Positions 18,758 through 28,782 are shown, numbered from the stretch's first letter. The stretch: 64,000 bases of DNA from Runella sp. (GCF_027484545.1 NZ_JAIXST010000129.1:1-64000), one strand, 5' to 3'. Notes: generated from the letters alone by a model not told the origin. Numbers and translations: made by a program.

Positions 18758-20236
18758 ATGCAATTTTGGGAAAAATCGTACTCTGGTTCAGTTTCTCTTT
18801 TTCAACCGCTATTGCTTCTGAAAAAAGCAAAGCGGTCATCTCTTTTTTGTTTTTTTTTAGGAAGTACTGCTTTAGCATCGGCCCAACAAATTGCTGATAA
18901 TCAATGTGATAATCAACCTGGAGTTGGAAGTGGCGGGATGCGTATTACGGATCCCGTTGGTTGTATTCCGCAAACAGTCAAAGTAGCTAATAATCAAATC
19001 GGATCTACGAAAAGCCGATATATCTACGATTATAAAGGAGGAAATCCAAACAATTCACAAGTATATAAAACTGATACTGTTACGAGCTTTACATATACAA
19101 AGCCTGGGCTTTATATCATCATGCAACTGTCGGAAAGTGCTTTTGGTCAACCCCTTCGAAGTTGTCAGCGAGTTACTATCCAAGACCCGATTCCCCCTAC
19201 GTTTAGAGTTTTACCTTGTGAAAATGGGAAAGTTACCCTTACTATTTCCAATCATGACCTTACCCAATACGAAGAGTATGTGATTGAATGGGGAGATGGA
19301 AATGTGGCGATTATTAATCGGCTGAATTTATCGGCTCAGTACCAGTACAAAGACCTTTCTCCGAAGCAAATCAGTGTACAGGGACGCCACAGCGTTAGCA
19401 AATGCGGCGGCAAAAGTGCCCGGACGGTATCGCTTGAAATCGGTACTCAATCTGCTGTTTTGTCAAAATTAGAAGTCCTTGATGCAAATACGGCCGAATT
19501 AACAATCTCCAATCCTAATCTTTTTGATTTGGAATTGTATCGTCAGGATGGGGCAGGTCAATTTCAAACCACAGGGAAAGTTCTTAAAAATGCGGATGAA
19601 AAAACAAAAGTTGCCATTGATACAACTAAACTCTTTTGTTATAAACTCAAGCCCCGCGACAGTTGCATCGCTTCTTTGGAATCCAATGTTTTGTGCGTGA
19701 GCTACCTTATAGCTACTCCTGATATTTCTCATAATACCATTGCTGTGGAGCCCTACCGTTATCCTTCGGAAATTACGAAAATGAGAGTGTTTCGTAACAA
19801 TTCTCCATGGTGGACCCCTAATTTTACTGACTTATTTCGGGAGGATAATCAAGCTGAATGCGGAAAAAAAACCTGTTACCGCCTGCAATTGGAAACGCGC
19901 AACGGTACTGTTTTGTCAAATACGGTCTGTATCGACCCTCCGCCGGCATTGTGTGTTACCTTGACCAATGTCTATGTACCCGATGCTTTTACACCCAATG
20001 GTGACGGAGTCAATGACTTTTTTGAAGTAAAAGGAGAGGCAACAAGCGAAATCCAAGTTCTGATTTATGACCGTTGGGGAACACCTGTTTTTCAAAACAG
20101 CATTAATGTTCGACATTGGAATGGGACTGTCAATGGACATCCTGCCCCATCAGGAGCATATTTTTATCGTATCAGTGTGACCGATAAAATAGGTCGTAAT
20201 TTTGTCAAACGAGGATCCTTTGCTTTACTTCGGTGA
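18758..20236 (+). CDS. T9SS type B secreted protein (gliding motility-associated C-terminal domain)
   Basis: C-term VYVPDAFTPNGDGVNDFFEVKG...LIYDRWGTPVFQN...WNGTVNGHPAPSGAYFYRI...KRGSFALLR = CHU_C type B sorting domain. ORF track start 18716; 18758 preferred. Confidence 0.92.
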   Translation: MQFWEKSYSGSVSLFQPLLLLKKAKRSSLFCFFLGSTALASAQQIADNQCDNQPGVGSGGMRITDPVGCIPQTVKVANNQIGSTKSRYIYDYKGGNPNNSQVYKTDTVTSFTYTKPGLYIIMQLSESAFGQPLRSCQRVTIQDPIPPTFRVLPCENGKVTLTISNHDLTQYEEYVIEWGDGNVAIINRLNLSAQYQYKDLSPKQISVQGRHSVSKCGGKSARTVSLEIGTQSAVLSKLEVLDANTAELTISNPNLFDLELYRQDGAGQFQTTGKVLKNADEKTKVAIDTTKLFCYKLKPRDSCIASLESNVLCVSYLIATPDISHNTIAVEPYRYPSEITKMRVFRNNSPWWTPNFTDLFREDNQAECGKKTCYRLQLETRNGTVLSNTVCIDPPPALCVTLTNVYVPDAFTPNGDGVNDFFEVKGEATSEIQVLIYDRWGTPVFQNSINVRHWNGTVNGHPAPSGAYFYRISVTDKIGRNFVKRGSFALLR

Positions 20237-21257
20237 GGATAAAGTTATCGAAGTCGTTTGTATCGAATTTTACCTGAACGGGCCAATAATAAAATTGAGG
20301 TTTCATGAATGACAATTTTACCAAAATCGGCTTGATTTTCACCCAATCTTTTTCGGTGGTAAGAATCGGATTGTCTTCAGAAATCTTAGCCCATTTACGT
20401 ACTTCTTCTTCTGTAAAAGCGTGGTGGTCACCCATTGCTGAATGTCCTTTTAACGTAAAAAAATCGGATGCAGCCTGCTCAAAAGTGCGGGGCTGAGCTA
20501 TGCCGGATACCAGCCAGCAGGTTGAATTATACTCTAAATGGGGGTTGGAATCAAAGTAAGGGATAGGTAAAGCATAGTCAAAGGTCGAGAAGAAAATAGG
20601 AGTGTTAGGTTGAGTATAACGGTGTATCTCTTTTATTATCTGTGATTTATCTTCTTTAGTAAGCTCAGGACATTTGGTGACAATGACTGCATTCGCACGT
20701 TTTGCTCCCTGTTTGGATTCTCTCAAAAGCCCCATTGGAAGTATATGGTCATTGTAAAATAAACGCCCGTAATCAGTTAACAACAAATTAAGATTGGGAA
20801 GTATAGCACGGTGCTGAAAGGCATCATCCAATAAAATAATTTGGGTATCAGGTGTTCTAAGTTCAATTTCCTGTAAACCCTGAGCACGCTTTTCGCATAC
20901 ATATACGGGAACTTTGTCCCCAAACTTTCCATAAAGTTGAAGAGGCTCATCACCTATCTCATTGGCGGTAGAGCTGTTGCTGGCCTGACCAAACCCTTTG
21001 GTCTTACGACCATAGCCACGACTTAAAATGGCTACTTGAAAGTGTGAATTCAGTAAACGAACTAAATACTCAATGTGTGGAGTTTTGCCCGTTCCGCCTA
21101 CTGTTAAATTGCCAATATTGATGGTATAAATAGACGACCGGTATACTTTTTTTACGCCTTTGTCGTATGCATAATTACGGAGAGAAGTAATAAGACCATA
21201 AAGTAAACTGAAAGGCCAAAGTACCCACTTCATATCATTTGATAACTTTCTTAACAT
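20205..21257 (-). CDS. lpxK: Tetraacyldisaccharide 4'-kinase
   Basis: TINIGNLTVGGTGKTPHIEYLVRLL...AILSRGYGRKTKGF...GDEPLQL: LpxK P-loop and motifs. Confidence 0.94.
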   Translation of the reverse strand: MLRKLSNDMKWVLWPFSLLYGLITSLRNYAYDKGVKKVYRSSIYTINIGNLTVGGTGKTPHIEYLVRLLNSHFQVAILSRGYGRKTKGFGQASNSSTANEIGDEPLQLYGKFGDKVPVYVCEKRAQGLQEIELRTPDTQIILLDDAFQHRAILPNLNLLLTDYGRLFYNDHILPMGLLRESKQGAKRANAVIVTKCPELTKEDKSQIIKEIHRYTQPNTPIFFSTFDYALPIPYFDSNPHLEYNSTCWLVSGIAQPRTFEQAASDFFTLKGHSAMGDHHAFTEEEVRKWAKISEDNPILTTEKDWVKIKPILVKLSFMKPQFYYWPVQVKFDTNDFDNFILTEVKQRILV

Positions 21258-21329
21258 TTTCTTAAACTGACTTTGGCAAAGTAAGGTATTTTTCTCTAAA
21301 TTGTGCGCTTGCTTACCCCAAACAGTTAA

Positions 21330-22445
21330 TTGCCAATGCCCTTACAAATTCATTATCAGCCATATAAACTGAATTTTCGGTTTGAAGCGGGGACTTCGCG
21401 AGGCATTTTGACGGAAAAAATATCGTGGCTTATTAAAATTTATGACGATAGCCAACCAACACTGGTTGGAATGGGGGAATGTGGACCGTTAAGTGGGTTA
21501 AGTATTGATGATCGACCTGATTTTGAGGATAATTTACAGCAATTCTGCCAAAATTTTAATCGCCTTGACCTCGAAATTTACAGTTGGAATATTTCTATTA
21601 TTCTTGACCAACTCATAGGTACTGCCTGGCCTTCCATACGATTTGGGTTTGAATCGGCCATGCTTGACTACCTGAATGGCTGTAAGAGAGTACTTTTTCC
21701 AAACGATTTTGTAAATAACGGACGTCTAATCCCCATCAATGGATTGGTATGGATGGGAAGTCAGGATTTTATGCTGCAACAGGTGGAGGAGAAAATTGTA
21801 ACGGGATTCAATACCATCAAATTGAAAATAGGAGCTATTGATTTTGAACAGGAATGCAGCATTTTGGCACATATTCGGCGTCATTTTTCGGCTCAAGAAA
21901 TTACGCTGAGAGTAGATGCCAATGGAGCTTTTAATGGGACAAATGTACATGAGCGACTCCAACGACTGGCCGAATTTGATATTCATTCCATTGAACAGCC
22001 CATTCAGCCAAAGCAACTGGAATTGATGACTGAGCTTTGTGAAACATCTCCCGTACCTGTGGCTCTTGACGAAGAATTGATTGGTAATTATGATTATGCT
22101 GCCAAACGCCGCTTGTTAAAAAACCTGAAACCACATTACGTTATCCTAAAGCCTACGCTTTTAGGCGGTTTTGAAGCCACACGCGAGTGGATTGAAACAG
22201 CTCAACGACTTGATATTGGCTGGTGGATTACTTCTGCGTTGGAGTCAAACATTGGATTGAATGCCATTTCACAGTTTACTGCAGAATTCGACAATCCGCT
22301 TCCCCAAGGTTTAGGTACAGGTCAGTTGTATAATAATAACATTCCCAGCCCTTTGTTGATCGAAAGAGGGTATCTTCGCTATGATTCTCAGCAATCATGG
22401 GACTTTAGTGTGCTGAATTCCAGTCGCATTTCTACTAATGCTTAG
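21330..22445 (+). CDS. menC: o-Succinylbenzoate synthase (enolase superfamily)
   Basis: GILTEKISWLIKI...GECGPLSGLS; TIKLKIGAIDFEQE...LRVDANGAF...SIEQPIQPKQ...ALDEELIG. Confidence 0.8.
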   Translation: MPMPLQIHYQPYKLNFRFEAGTSRGILTEKISWLIKIYDDSQPTLVGMGECGPLSGLSIDDRPDFEDNLQQFCQNFNRLDLEIYSWNISIILDQLIGTAWPSIRFGFESAMLDYLNGCKRVLFPNDFVNNGRLIPINGLVWMGSQDFMLQQVEEKIVTGFNTIKLKIGAIDFEQECSILAHIRRHFSAQEITLRVDANGAFNGTNVHERLQRLAEFDIHSIEQPIQPKQLELMTELCETSPVPVALDEELIGNYDYAAKRRLLKNLKPHYVILKPTLLGGFEATREWIETAQRLDIGWWITSALESNIGLNAISQFTAEFDNPLPQGLGTGQLYNNNIPSPLLIERGYLRYDSQQSWDFSVLNSSRISTNA

Positions 22446-22567
22446 TGCTTCAGAATTTCAATTATTTTCAATGCCCATTTTCAACGAAGGGTGTTGAGTA
22501 TTTGCTCAATGAAACTATTTTCTTTTCAGGTCGTTTTATAATTATAAGGTACTAATTTAAAAACACC

Positions 22568-23260
22568 ATGGAAGAAAACAATAAACTCGACAGAATCATT
22601 GAAGCTCGAATGAAGCTGAAAGCTCGATTTGAGGACAAAATGCAGAATACGCCTTCAATGGCTGATGCCCGTCCGCAGGGACAAGGAGAACTTAATCGTC
22701 ATGGGATGCCAAATACACCTGTGGGACAGACTTTGACAACCAAATGGCCTGTTTTGGATTTAGGCTACCAACCCAATGTAACTCTTGATCGTTGGCGACT
22801 TTACATAGATGGGGAAGTCGAAAATCCTATGATTTTGACTTGGGATGATTTTATGTCACTGCCTCAAACCGAAGATGTGTCTGATTTTCACTGTGTTACT
22901 ACGTGGTCAAAATTGGATATGTCGTGGGTGGGAGTTCGTTTATTAGATTTGGCGGCTTTGGTACGGCCTAAAGAAACCGCAACACATTTAATGTGCTATG
23001 GCTACGATACATACACTACGAATGTATCGCTTGAGGAAGCTCTCAAACCTGATGTTCTTTTAGCGCATACCGTCTATGGAGAACCGCTTCCCAAAGAGCA
23101 CGGTGGACCGGTGCGGATGATAACGCCGCAATTGTACGCTTGGAAAGGCTCAAAATGGATAAAAAGAATTGAATTTTTGTCTAAAAACAAACGTGGTTTT
23201 TGGGAAGAACGAGGTTACTCAAATACGGCTTACCCTTGGCGTAATGATAGATACAGCTAA
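22568..23260 (+). CDS. Sulfite oxidase-like molybdopterin-dependent oxidoreductase
   Basis: DFHCVTTWSKLDMSWVGVRLLDL...HGGPVRMITPQLYAWKGSKWIKRIEFL: Oxidored_molyb domain. Confidence 0.9.
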   Translation: MEENNKLDRIIEARMKLKARFEDKMQNTPSMADARPQGQGELNRHGMPNTPVGQTLTTKWPVLDLGYQPNVTLDRWRLYIDGEVENPMILTWDDFMSLPQTEDVSDFHCVTTWSKLDMSWVGVRLLDLAALVRPKETATHLMCYGYDTYTTNVSLEEALKPDVLLAHTVYGEPLPKEHGGPVRMITPQLYAWKGSKWIKRIEFLSKNKRGFWEERGYSNTAYPWRNDRYS

Positions 23261-23373
23261 GAGGAGTGTCGAATTAAGAATGTCGAAGTAGGAAATTTTT
23301 GCGTGTCTTACCTCTTAATTCTAATTTCCTTTCTCTTCAAGAAGTTAATAAAACAACGGAATTCCTAATTAGA

Positions 23374-24822
23374 ATGATTTTAGAAGTAGTTTCTCAATTG
23401 ACAGAAACGGCTCAAGCCGTTATATATCTTTTTCGCCAAGACGATACTCTGAAAGCACGTTTGGCCTCATTTTCAAACGCCGATTTGTTGACAGAGGATT
23501 TTAAAGCCGAAGCAAAACAGGTTCATGTTTTGTACGAGGGTTCTCGAAAAGTGTTTTTAATCGGTTTGGGTAAATCTCCTAAAGAGGCTGATTTTGTTAA
23601 AATTTTGCGGTCATTTTTTTACAAACAAAAGAAAACCCTGCCCGATACTATCGGTCTCAGTTTAATAAAAGGCGGCATTGAATTTCAATGGGTGGAAGCA
23701 ATCGCGAATGGTTGTATAGTAGGTAGTTATGATTTGGGGTTATACAAAACAGATAAAAGTGCGGAGTTCAATTTCTTTGAACGTACTCCTAAAATTCAAT
23801 TGGAAACAGCGGAATCAGGCATTGAATCCATCATAGAATCGGCACGAATCGGCGAGATGACCGCTTTGACACAAATTCGTGTCATGGATTTGATGAATGC
23901 ACCTTCCAACAAAAAGAATCCGTTAGCATTGGCCGATTGGGCAGTGGAGTCGGGGCAAAAATACGGCTACTCAGTCGCTATTTTCGACGAAAAAAAGTGT
24001 GAAAAAATAGGATTAAAGGCACTTGTGGCAGTGAGTAAAGGAAGCAAAAATCCTCCCTGTTTTATAGTTATGGAATATACTCATCCACAGGCCACGCAAA
24101 AAATAGGCTTAGTTGGGAAAGGAGTAACTTTTGATACAGGAGGGATTTCGCTCAAACAATCCACCAACATGCACTACATGAAGTCCGACATGGGAGGAGC
24201 GGCAGCAGTGTTGGGAACCATTGAATTGGCAGCCAAACTTCAATTACCTGTTCATTTAATTGGAATAATTCCCACTACTGAAAATAGTATAGATGGCCTT
24301 TCCATCAAACCCGGCGATGTCATTGGAAGTTATTCGGGTAAAAGCATCGAAGTAATTGATACAGATGCCGAAGGGCGACTGATTTTGGCGGATGGACTGA
24401 GTTATGCGAGACAAAACTATGAATTGGATTGTATCGTAGATTTGGCTACGCTGACGGGGAGTTGTGTAGCTACTTTAGGGTATGCCGCCGCTGGGTTATT
24501 TACGAATAACGAATCACTTGCCCAAAGTCTTTACGAAAGTGGAGTACAAACGGGCGAAAAGCTATGGCGGCTTCCGCTGTGGGATGATTACAAAGACGAA
24601 CTGAAATCGGACGTAGCAGATGTTAAGAACTTTCATGGAAAACCAATCGCCGGTGCCATTGTTGCGGCTAAATTTTTGGAAGTGTTTGTGGATGAACACG
24701 CTAACTGGGCGCATTTAGACATTGCGGGAACGGCTTTTGGTGATTCGGAATTTGGAACTATGAAGTCTGCAACGGCTTACGGAGTTCGTCTTCTGACTCA
24801 TTGGTTACGACGTCAAGTTTGA
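23374..24822 (+). CDS. pepA: Leucyl aminopeptidase (M17)
   Basis: VGKGVTFDTGGISLK...MKSDMGGAAAVLG...NTDAEGRLILADGL-like (IDTDAEGRLILADGL). ORF track start 23299 is non-ATG; ATG at 23374 preferred. Confidence 0.88.
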   Translation: MILEVVSQLTETAQAVIYLFRQDDTLKARLASFSNADLLTEDFKAEAKQVHVLYEGSRKVFLIGLGKSPKEADFVKILRSFFYKQKKTLPDTIGLSLIKGGIEFQWVEAIANGCIVGSYDLGLYKTDKSAEFNFFERTPKIQLETAESGIESIIESARIGEMTALTQIRVMDLMNAPSNKKNPLALADWAVESGQKYGYSVAIFDEKKCEKIGLKALVAVSKGSKNPPCFIVMEYTHPQATQKIGLVGKGVTFDTGGISLKQSTNMHYMKSDMGGAAAVLGTIELAAKLQLPVHLIGIIPTTENSIDGLSIKPGDVIGSYSGKSIEVIDTDAEGRLILADGLSYARQNYELDCIVDLATLTGSCVATLGYAAAGLFTNNESLAQSLYESGVQTGEKLWRLPLWDDYKDELKSDVADVKNFHGKPIAGAIVAAKFLEVFVDEHANWAHLDIAGTAFGDSEFGTMKSATAYGVRLLTHWLRRQV

Positions 24823-24951
24823 TAGTTAGTATTTGGTATTTCAGTAGCGTTCTGTTAGTTTTAGGCGTAAAATAGTTTGGTCTCAAAAGTGAGTCACTTT
24901 TCAATACGTCCAAATTCATAATTACAAATCTTTTAATTTGCAAAAACTACT

Positions 24952-26772
24952 ATGAAGATACTATTACGCTGTGTTTGTGTCGTTTCGCTGCTATTTGGGT
25001 TTAATGCGGCCTATTCCCAGCAAGTGCATCAACGTTGGGAAGTTGGTGGCGGACTTGGTCTGTCGGGTTACTTAGGTGACCTCAACAAATCGGATTTCTT
25101 TTCCAAAGACCCCAAATTAAGCGGCGGTGTGTTTGGTCGTTATCATTTCAATAGAAGCTGGGCTTTGCGAGGTGCATTAACATTTGGTAAACTGTCGGGA
25201 AGTGATGCCAATTTTGATGACCGAAAAGTACGGGGATTTAAAACCAGCTCTCCTCTTACTGACTTATCGGCGATTGTTGAATACGATTTTTTGGGAAAGA
25301 ACCGCTTTCGATACGATTCTACTTCTTTTCAAGTACGTTTTAAGCGTAAACTATCCCCTTATTTATTTACAGGTGCAGGTTTAGGTTTTACGAATCCTAA
25401 GCCTGATTTCACAGGTACAGCTTCTACTTCTGCTGCTTATAGACAAGGTGCAATTGCAGATCAGGCAGCGAGTTATTCTAAATCTAATTTCGTGATTCCA
25501 TTTGGAGTAGGTGTACGCTATGACCTTGCTGAGCATTGGGTATTGGGAGTGGAAGCGGGTTTTCGATTGGCATTTTCTGATTATTTGGATGGTGTAAGCC
25601 AAGCTGCAAATCCGGGTCGTGAAGACCGCTATAAACTGTCTACACTTTCTATTGCGTATCGTTTTGATAAAAAAGATACGGATCGCGACGGTATTCCTGA
25701 CGAAAAAGATGCCTGTCCTAAGGAGCCCGGTTCTGTAAAAATGAATGGTTGCCCCGACAAAGATAACGACGGCGTGGCTGACAAAGATGATGATTGTCCC
25801 GATACTTTTGGACTTGCTTCACTGAAAGGGTGCCCGGATGCTGACGGTGATGGTATTCGTGATAAAGATGATGCCTGTCCTGATGAAGCAGGACCTATTT
25901 CTTTGCAAGGCTGTCCTGACCGCGATAAAGATGGTATTGCCGACAAAGATGATGCCTGTCCTGATGTTGCCGGTTCAGCTTTATTAAAAGGCTGTCCTGA
26001 TCGTGATAAAGACGGTATCGCTGACAAAGACGATGCCTGTCCGGATGTAGCCGGTCTTCCGCAATTTAGTGGTTGTCCTGATACTGACGGTGATGGTTTA
26101 CCTGATAAAGATGATGAGTGCCCAACTATAGCGGGCAAAATTGAGCTGAAGGGTTGTCCCGACGGAGATAATGATGGCATTGCTGATAAAGACGATGCCT
26201 GTCCAACAGTGGCAGGGGTAGCCATGTTTGCAGGGTGTCCAGATACTGACTCAGACAGTGTGGAGGATGCCAAAGATCGTTGTCCTGATATAGCCGGTAA
26301 ACCTGAATTTGAAGGTTGCCCTGATGCTAAAACATTGAAGGCAATCATTAAAGCGGCAGAGCAGAAAGCGCGCCTTGAAGCAATAGCCGCTAAAAAACAA
26401 GGGGTTAAAATTGACGAGTCGCAAAAAATAATGGATGTGCGTGTTGACCCTATTTTGTTTGAAACCAATAGCGCTGTTATTCAATCGGTCTATAAAGCTA
26501 CGTTGGACAATATTGCAGATTTAATGGCTAAAAACCCCAGTTATAAAATTCGCATATCGGGTCATGCTGACAATGTAGGACCTGATGATTACAACCGTAA
26601 ACTTTCAGAAAAGCGGTCGAAAGCTTGTTTTGATTACCTGCAATCCAAAGGAGTAAGTGCAACTCGAATGGCTTTGATAGGTCTTGGAGAAGGCGTTCCT
26701 GCTGCTGATAACCAAACCGAAGAAGGTCGTCAGCGTAACCGACGGGTGGAAGTGGAAGCGTTTCGTCAGTAA
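24952..26772 (+). CDS. DUF6089-type barrel + thrombospondin type-3 repeats + OmpA C-terminal domain
   Basis: Signal peptide; DxDxDGxxDxxDxCP repeats (eight GCPD-bounded units, ~25675-26335); C-term RISGHADNVGPDDYNRKLSEKRSKACFDYL = OmpA. Confidence 0.93.
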   Translation: MKILLRCVCVVSLLFGFNAAYSQQVHQRWEVGGGLGLSGYLGDLNKSDFFSKDPKLSGGVFGRYHFNRSWALRGALTFGKLSGSDANFDDRKVRGFKTSSPLTDLSAIVEYDFLGKNRFRYDSTSFQVRFKRKLSPYLFTGAGLGFTNPKPDFTGTASTSAAYRQGAIADQAASYSKSNFVIPFGVGVRYDLAEHWVLGVEAGFRLAFSDYLDGVSQAANPGREDRYKLSTLSIAYRFDKKDTDRDGIPDEKDACPKEPGSVKMNGCPDKDNDGVADKDDDCPDTFGLASLKGCPDADGDGIRDKDDACPDEAGPISLQGCPDRDKDGIADKDDACPDVAGSALLKGCPDRDKDGIADKDDACPDVAGLPQFSGCPDTDGDGLPDKDDECPTIAGKIELKGCPDGDNDGIADKDDACPTVAGVAMFAGCPDTDSDSVEDAKDRCPDIAGKPEFEGCPDAKTLKAIIKAAEQKARLEAIAAKKQGVKIDESQKIMDVRVDPILFETNSAVIQSVYKATLDNIADLMAKNPSYKIRISGHADNVGPDDYNRKLSEKRSKACFDYLQSKGVSATRMALIGLGEGVPAADNQTEEGRQRNRRVEVEAFRQ

Positions 26773-26794
26773 ACTTGACTAATAAATCACATTA

Positions 26795-26864
26795 CAAAAA
26801 TCGGACCGCCGATGCGATCGAATGGAATATGTCCTGTTCGACCGCATCGGCGGTCTGATTTTTG
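26795..26864. terminator. Bidirectional terminator-like hairpin
   Basis: CAAAAATCGGACCGCCGATGCGATCGAA (26795-26822) pairs with TTCGACCGCATCGGCGGTCTGATTTTTG (26837-26864): 28-bp stem with two wobble-compatible mismatches, A-tract left and T-tract right. Confidence 0.8.
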
Positions 26865-26892
26865 CGTTACAGATTGGAAATCTCACTTCATT

Positions 26893-27639
26893 ATGCGGCA
26901 ATTTTTGAAGTATTTTCTTAGTCTGCTCTTGATGCCCCTTTTAGCCAAAGGACAGGACCGTTTGGAAGTCGGTAGTTTTTTGGGTGGAGCAGGCTATTTA
27001 GGTGACTTAAATAAGTCCGATTGGGCTTCAAAAGAACCCAAAGCAGCATTTGGATTTTTGGCTCGGTATAATCTTTCGGATTATATTGCCTTAAGAGCCT
27101 CGTTTTTGCATGGAAAATTGTCTGGACGTGACAGTCATTATCCTGACCGTGCTTTTCGAAATTTTTCCACTGTTTCACCCATAAATGAACTGACATTACA
27201 AACTGAATGGCATATATGGCCGTTGATACAACCTCGAACATCCCATTTTTTCAAGCCTTCCTTTTCACCTTTTTTATTTGCAGGAGTAGGAGTTGCTATT
27301 ACTAATCCACAGCCTGATTTGAAAAATATGCTCGTTGAGAAACCTGAGTTTGTGAAAGGGGCAGAAATTGACCGAAATGCTAAGTTCAGTTCTGTGCATG
27401 GAACTATCCCTTTTGGGGCCGGTTTTAAGTATAGACCTCACTACCAATGGACGTTTACCGTAGAGGCAGGTTTTCGGTTGACATTCTCCGATTATTTGGA
27501 CGGAATCAGCTTTGCAGCCAACCCTGAGAAATCTGACCGGTATCAATTTTGGGGCGTAACTGTAGCCTATCGTTTTCGCAGGCAACCGTTTGGGTTAAAA
27601 AAACGCAACCCAATGAAATGCGATATAATACAGGAATGA
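26893..27639 (+). CDS. DUF6089-type outer-membrane beta-barrel (paralogue of N-terminus of 24952..26772)
   Basis: MRQFLKYFLSLLLMPLLAKGQDRLEVGSFLGGAGYLGDLNKSDW...FGFLARYN...FGAGFKYRPHYQWTFTVEAGFRLTFSDYLDGIS aligns with the preceding ORF. ORF track start 26812 lies inside the hairpin. Confidence 0.88.
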   Translation: MRQFLKYFLSLLLMPLLAKGQDRLEVGSFLGGAGYLGDLNKSDWASKEPKAAFGFLARYNLSDYIALRASFLHGKLSGRDSHYPDRAFRNFSTVSPINELTLQTEWHIWPLIQPRTSHFFKPSFSPFLFAGVGVAITNPQPDLKNMLVEKPEFVKGAEIDRNAKFSSVHGTIPFGAGFKYRPHYQWTFTVEAGFRLTFSDYLDGISFAANPEKSDRYQFWGVTVAYRFRRQPFGLKKRNPMKCDIIQE

Positions 27640-27669
27640 GTACTTTTAACTTTCTTATTCTCGACTTTT

Positions 27670-28518
27670 ATGAAAAATATTCTTCTCCATCTTCGAATTC
27701 CTTTTTCTTTTTTTCTTCTACCAATTTATTTGTTTGCATTGAGTCAATCACCTGCTGTGGATGCTGCAAAAGCAGGGTGGGTATTTTTTATTTTGCACTT
27801 TATGCTTTTTCCTGCCAGCAATGCCTACAACAGTTACTATGACAAAGATGAAGGCAGCATTGGTTTGCTGGAAAACCCTCCTCCTGTGACAAAAGAACTG
27901 CTTTATACTGCTTGGGTTATTGATGTATTGGCACTGATTTTGGGTTGGATGTTTGTTGGTGAATTTTTTGTCATCTTCCTATTAGTATACGGTCTGATTT
28001 CCAAAGCATACAGTCACCCTGCGATACGGCTCAAAAAATACCCCGTAATAAGCTGGTTTGTCGTTACACTTTTCCAGGGAACGCTTACCTATTTAGCAGT
28101 TTATCAATCAATAACTGCTGATTTTCAAATGAGCCAATTAACTGATTTTGATATTCTTTTGCCGGCGTTCATCTGTACCTCAAATTTATTGGCGATTTAT
28201 CCCCTAACACAAGTATATCAGCATGAAGAAGACGCTCGTCGCGGGGATATGACCATGAGTCGATTATTAGGAATTCGTGGTACCTTTCTCAATGCGGTTT
28301 TCTGGTTAGGACTCTCGGGAGTGGGTTTTTTAGTCTATTTTGGCTTTACTTTCGTGATAATTTTGCTGTCGCCTCTACTCGGCTTTTTTGGATGGTGGAT
28401 GTTGCAAGTTTGGAAAGACGAATCCAAAGCAAACTTTAAAAATACGATGTGGCTAAACCTATTAGCTGGGGTTTGTTTAACTATTTTTTTTGGTGCATTA
28501 TGTTTTTTGAAACATTGA
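27670..28518 (+). CDS. UbiA-like prenyltransferase family membrane protein
   Basis: LFPASNAYNSYYDKDEGSIGLLENPPPV (NxxxD-like) and second Asp-rich HEEDARRGDMTMSRLLG; multi-TM. Confidence 0.8.
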   Translation: MKNILLHLRIPFSFFLLPIYLFALSQSPAVDAAKAGWVFFILHFMLFPASNAYNSYYDKDEGSIGLLENPPPVTKELLYTAWVIDVLALILGWMFVGEFFVIFLLVYGLISKAYSHPAIRLKKYPVISWFVVTLFQGTLTYLAVYQSITADFQMSQLTDFDILLPAFICTSNLLAIYPLTQVYQHEEDARRGDMTMSRLLGIRGTFLNAVFWLGLSGVGFLVYFGFTFVIILLSPLLGFFGWWMLQVWKDESKANFKNTMWLNLLAGVCLTIFFGALCFLKH

Positions 28519-28575
28519 TTTTCAAATGGTTGGACTCTTTTGTTAAAAAAATATGAATTTTTTTCGGCCACATAC

Positions 28576-28606
28576 TTGCGTCATATAGCTAAAGGGACTA
28601 CTTTTG
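28576..28606 (+). promoter_or_regulatory. Bacteroidetes-type promoter for tRNA genes
   Basis: TTG (28576-28578) - N20 - TACTTTTG (28599-28606), matching TTG/TAnnTTTG. Confidence 0.7.
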
Positions 28607-28658
28607 CACCACCAAATAACACTTGGTCAGCCCAAAAGTTAGGCATAGATACATAAAT

Positions 28659-28731
28659 GCGAAAGTAGCTCAGCTGGTAGAGCGCGACCTTGCCAAGGTC
28701 GAGGTCGCGGGTTCGAACCCCGTCTTTCGCT
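28659..28731 (+). tRNA. tRNA-Gly(GCC)
   Basis: GCGAAAG...CTTTCGC acceptor; CGACC-TTGCCAA-GGTCG anticodon arm; GGTTCGAACCC T arm; no encoded CCA. Confidence 0.96.
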
Positions 28732-28733
28732 CA

Positions 28734-28762
28734 AAGCACCGCCGAAAACGGTGCTTTTTTTG
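28734..28762 (+). terminator. Intrinsic terminator between the two tRNAs
   Basis: AAGCACCG-CCGAAAA-CGGTGCTT followed by TTTTT. Confidence 0.8.
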
Positions 28763-28782
28763 TCGAAAAGAATATACCACCC

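Noticed and set aside
25675-26335. Regular repeats as a possible CRISPR array
   Set aside because: Repeats are in-frame coding TSP3 units with no variable spacers or cas genes; no CRISPR seen in the window.
25629-26468. 279-aa antisense ORF opposite the TSP3 repeats
   Set aside because: Low-complexity repetitive translation mirroring the DKDDACP repeats; codon-pattern artefact of the sense gene.
26812-26892. Upstream start of the DUF6089 paralogue
   Set aside because: Lies within the terminator-like hairpin; the signal peptide begins at ATG 26893.
28734-28762. Terminator between tRNA-Gly and tRNA-Leu as a novel attenuation system
   Set aside because: Ordinary intrinsic terminator; tRNA-Leu may have read-through or its own promoter, nothing unusual is shown.
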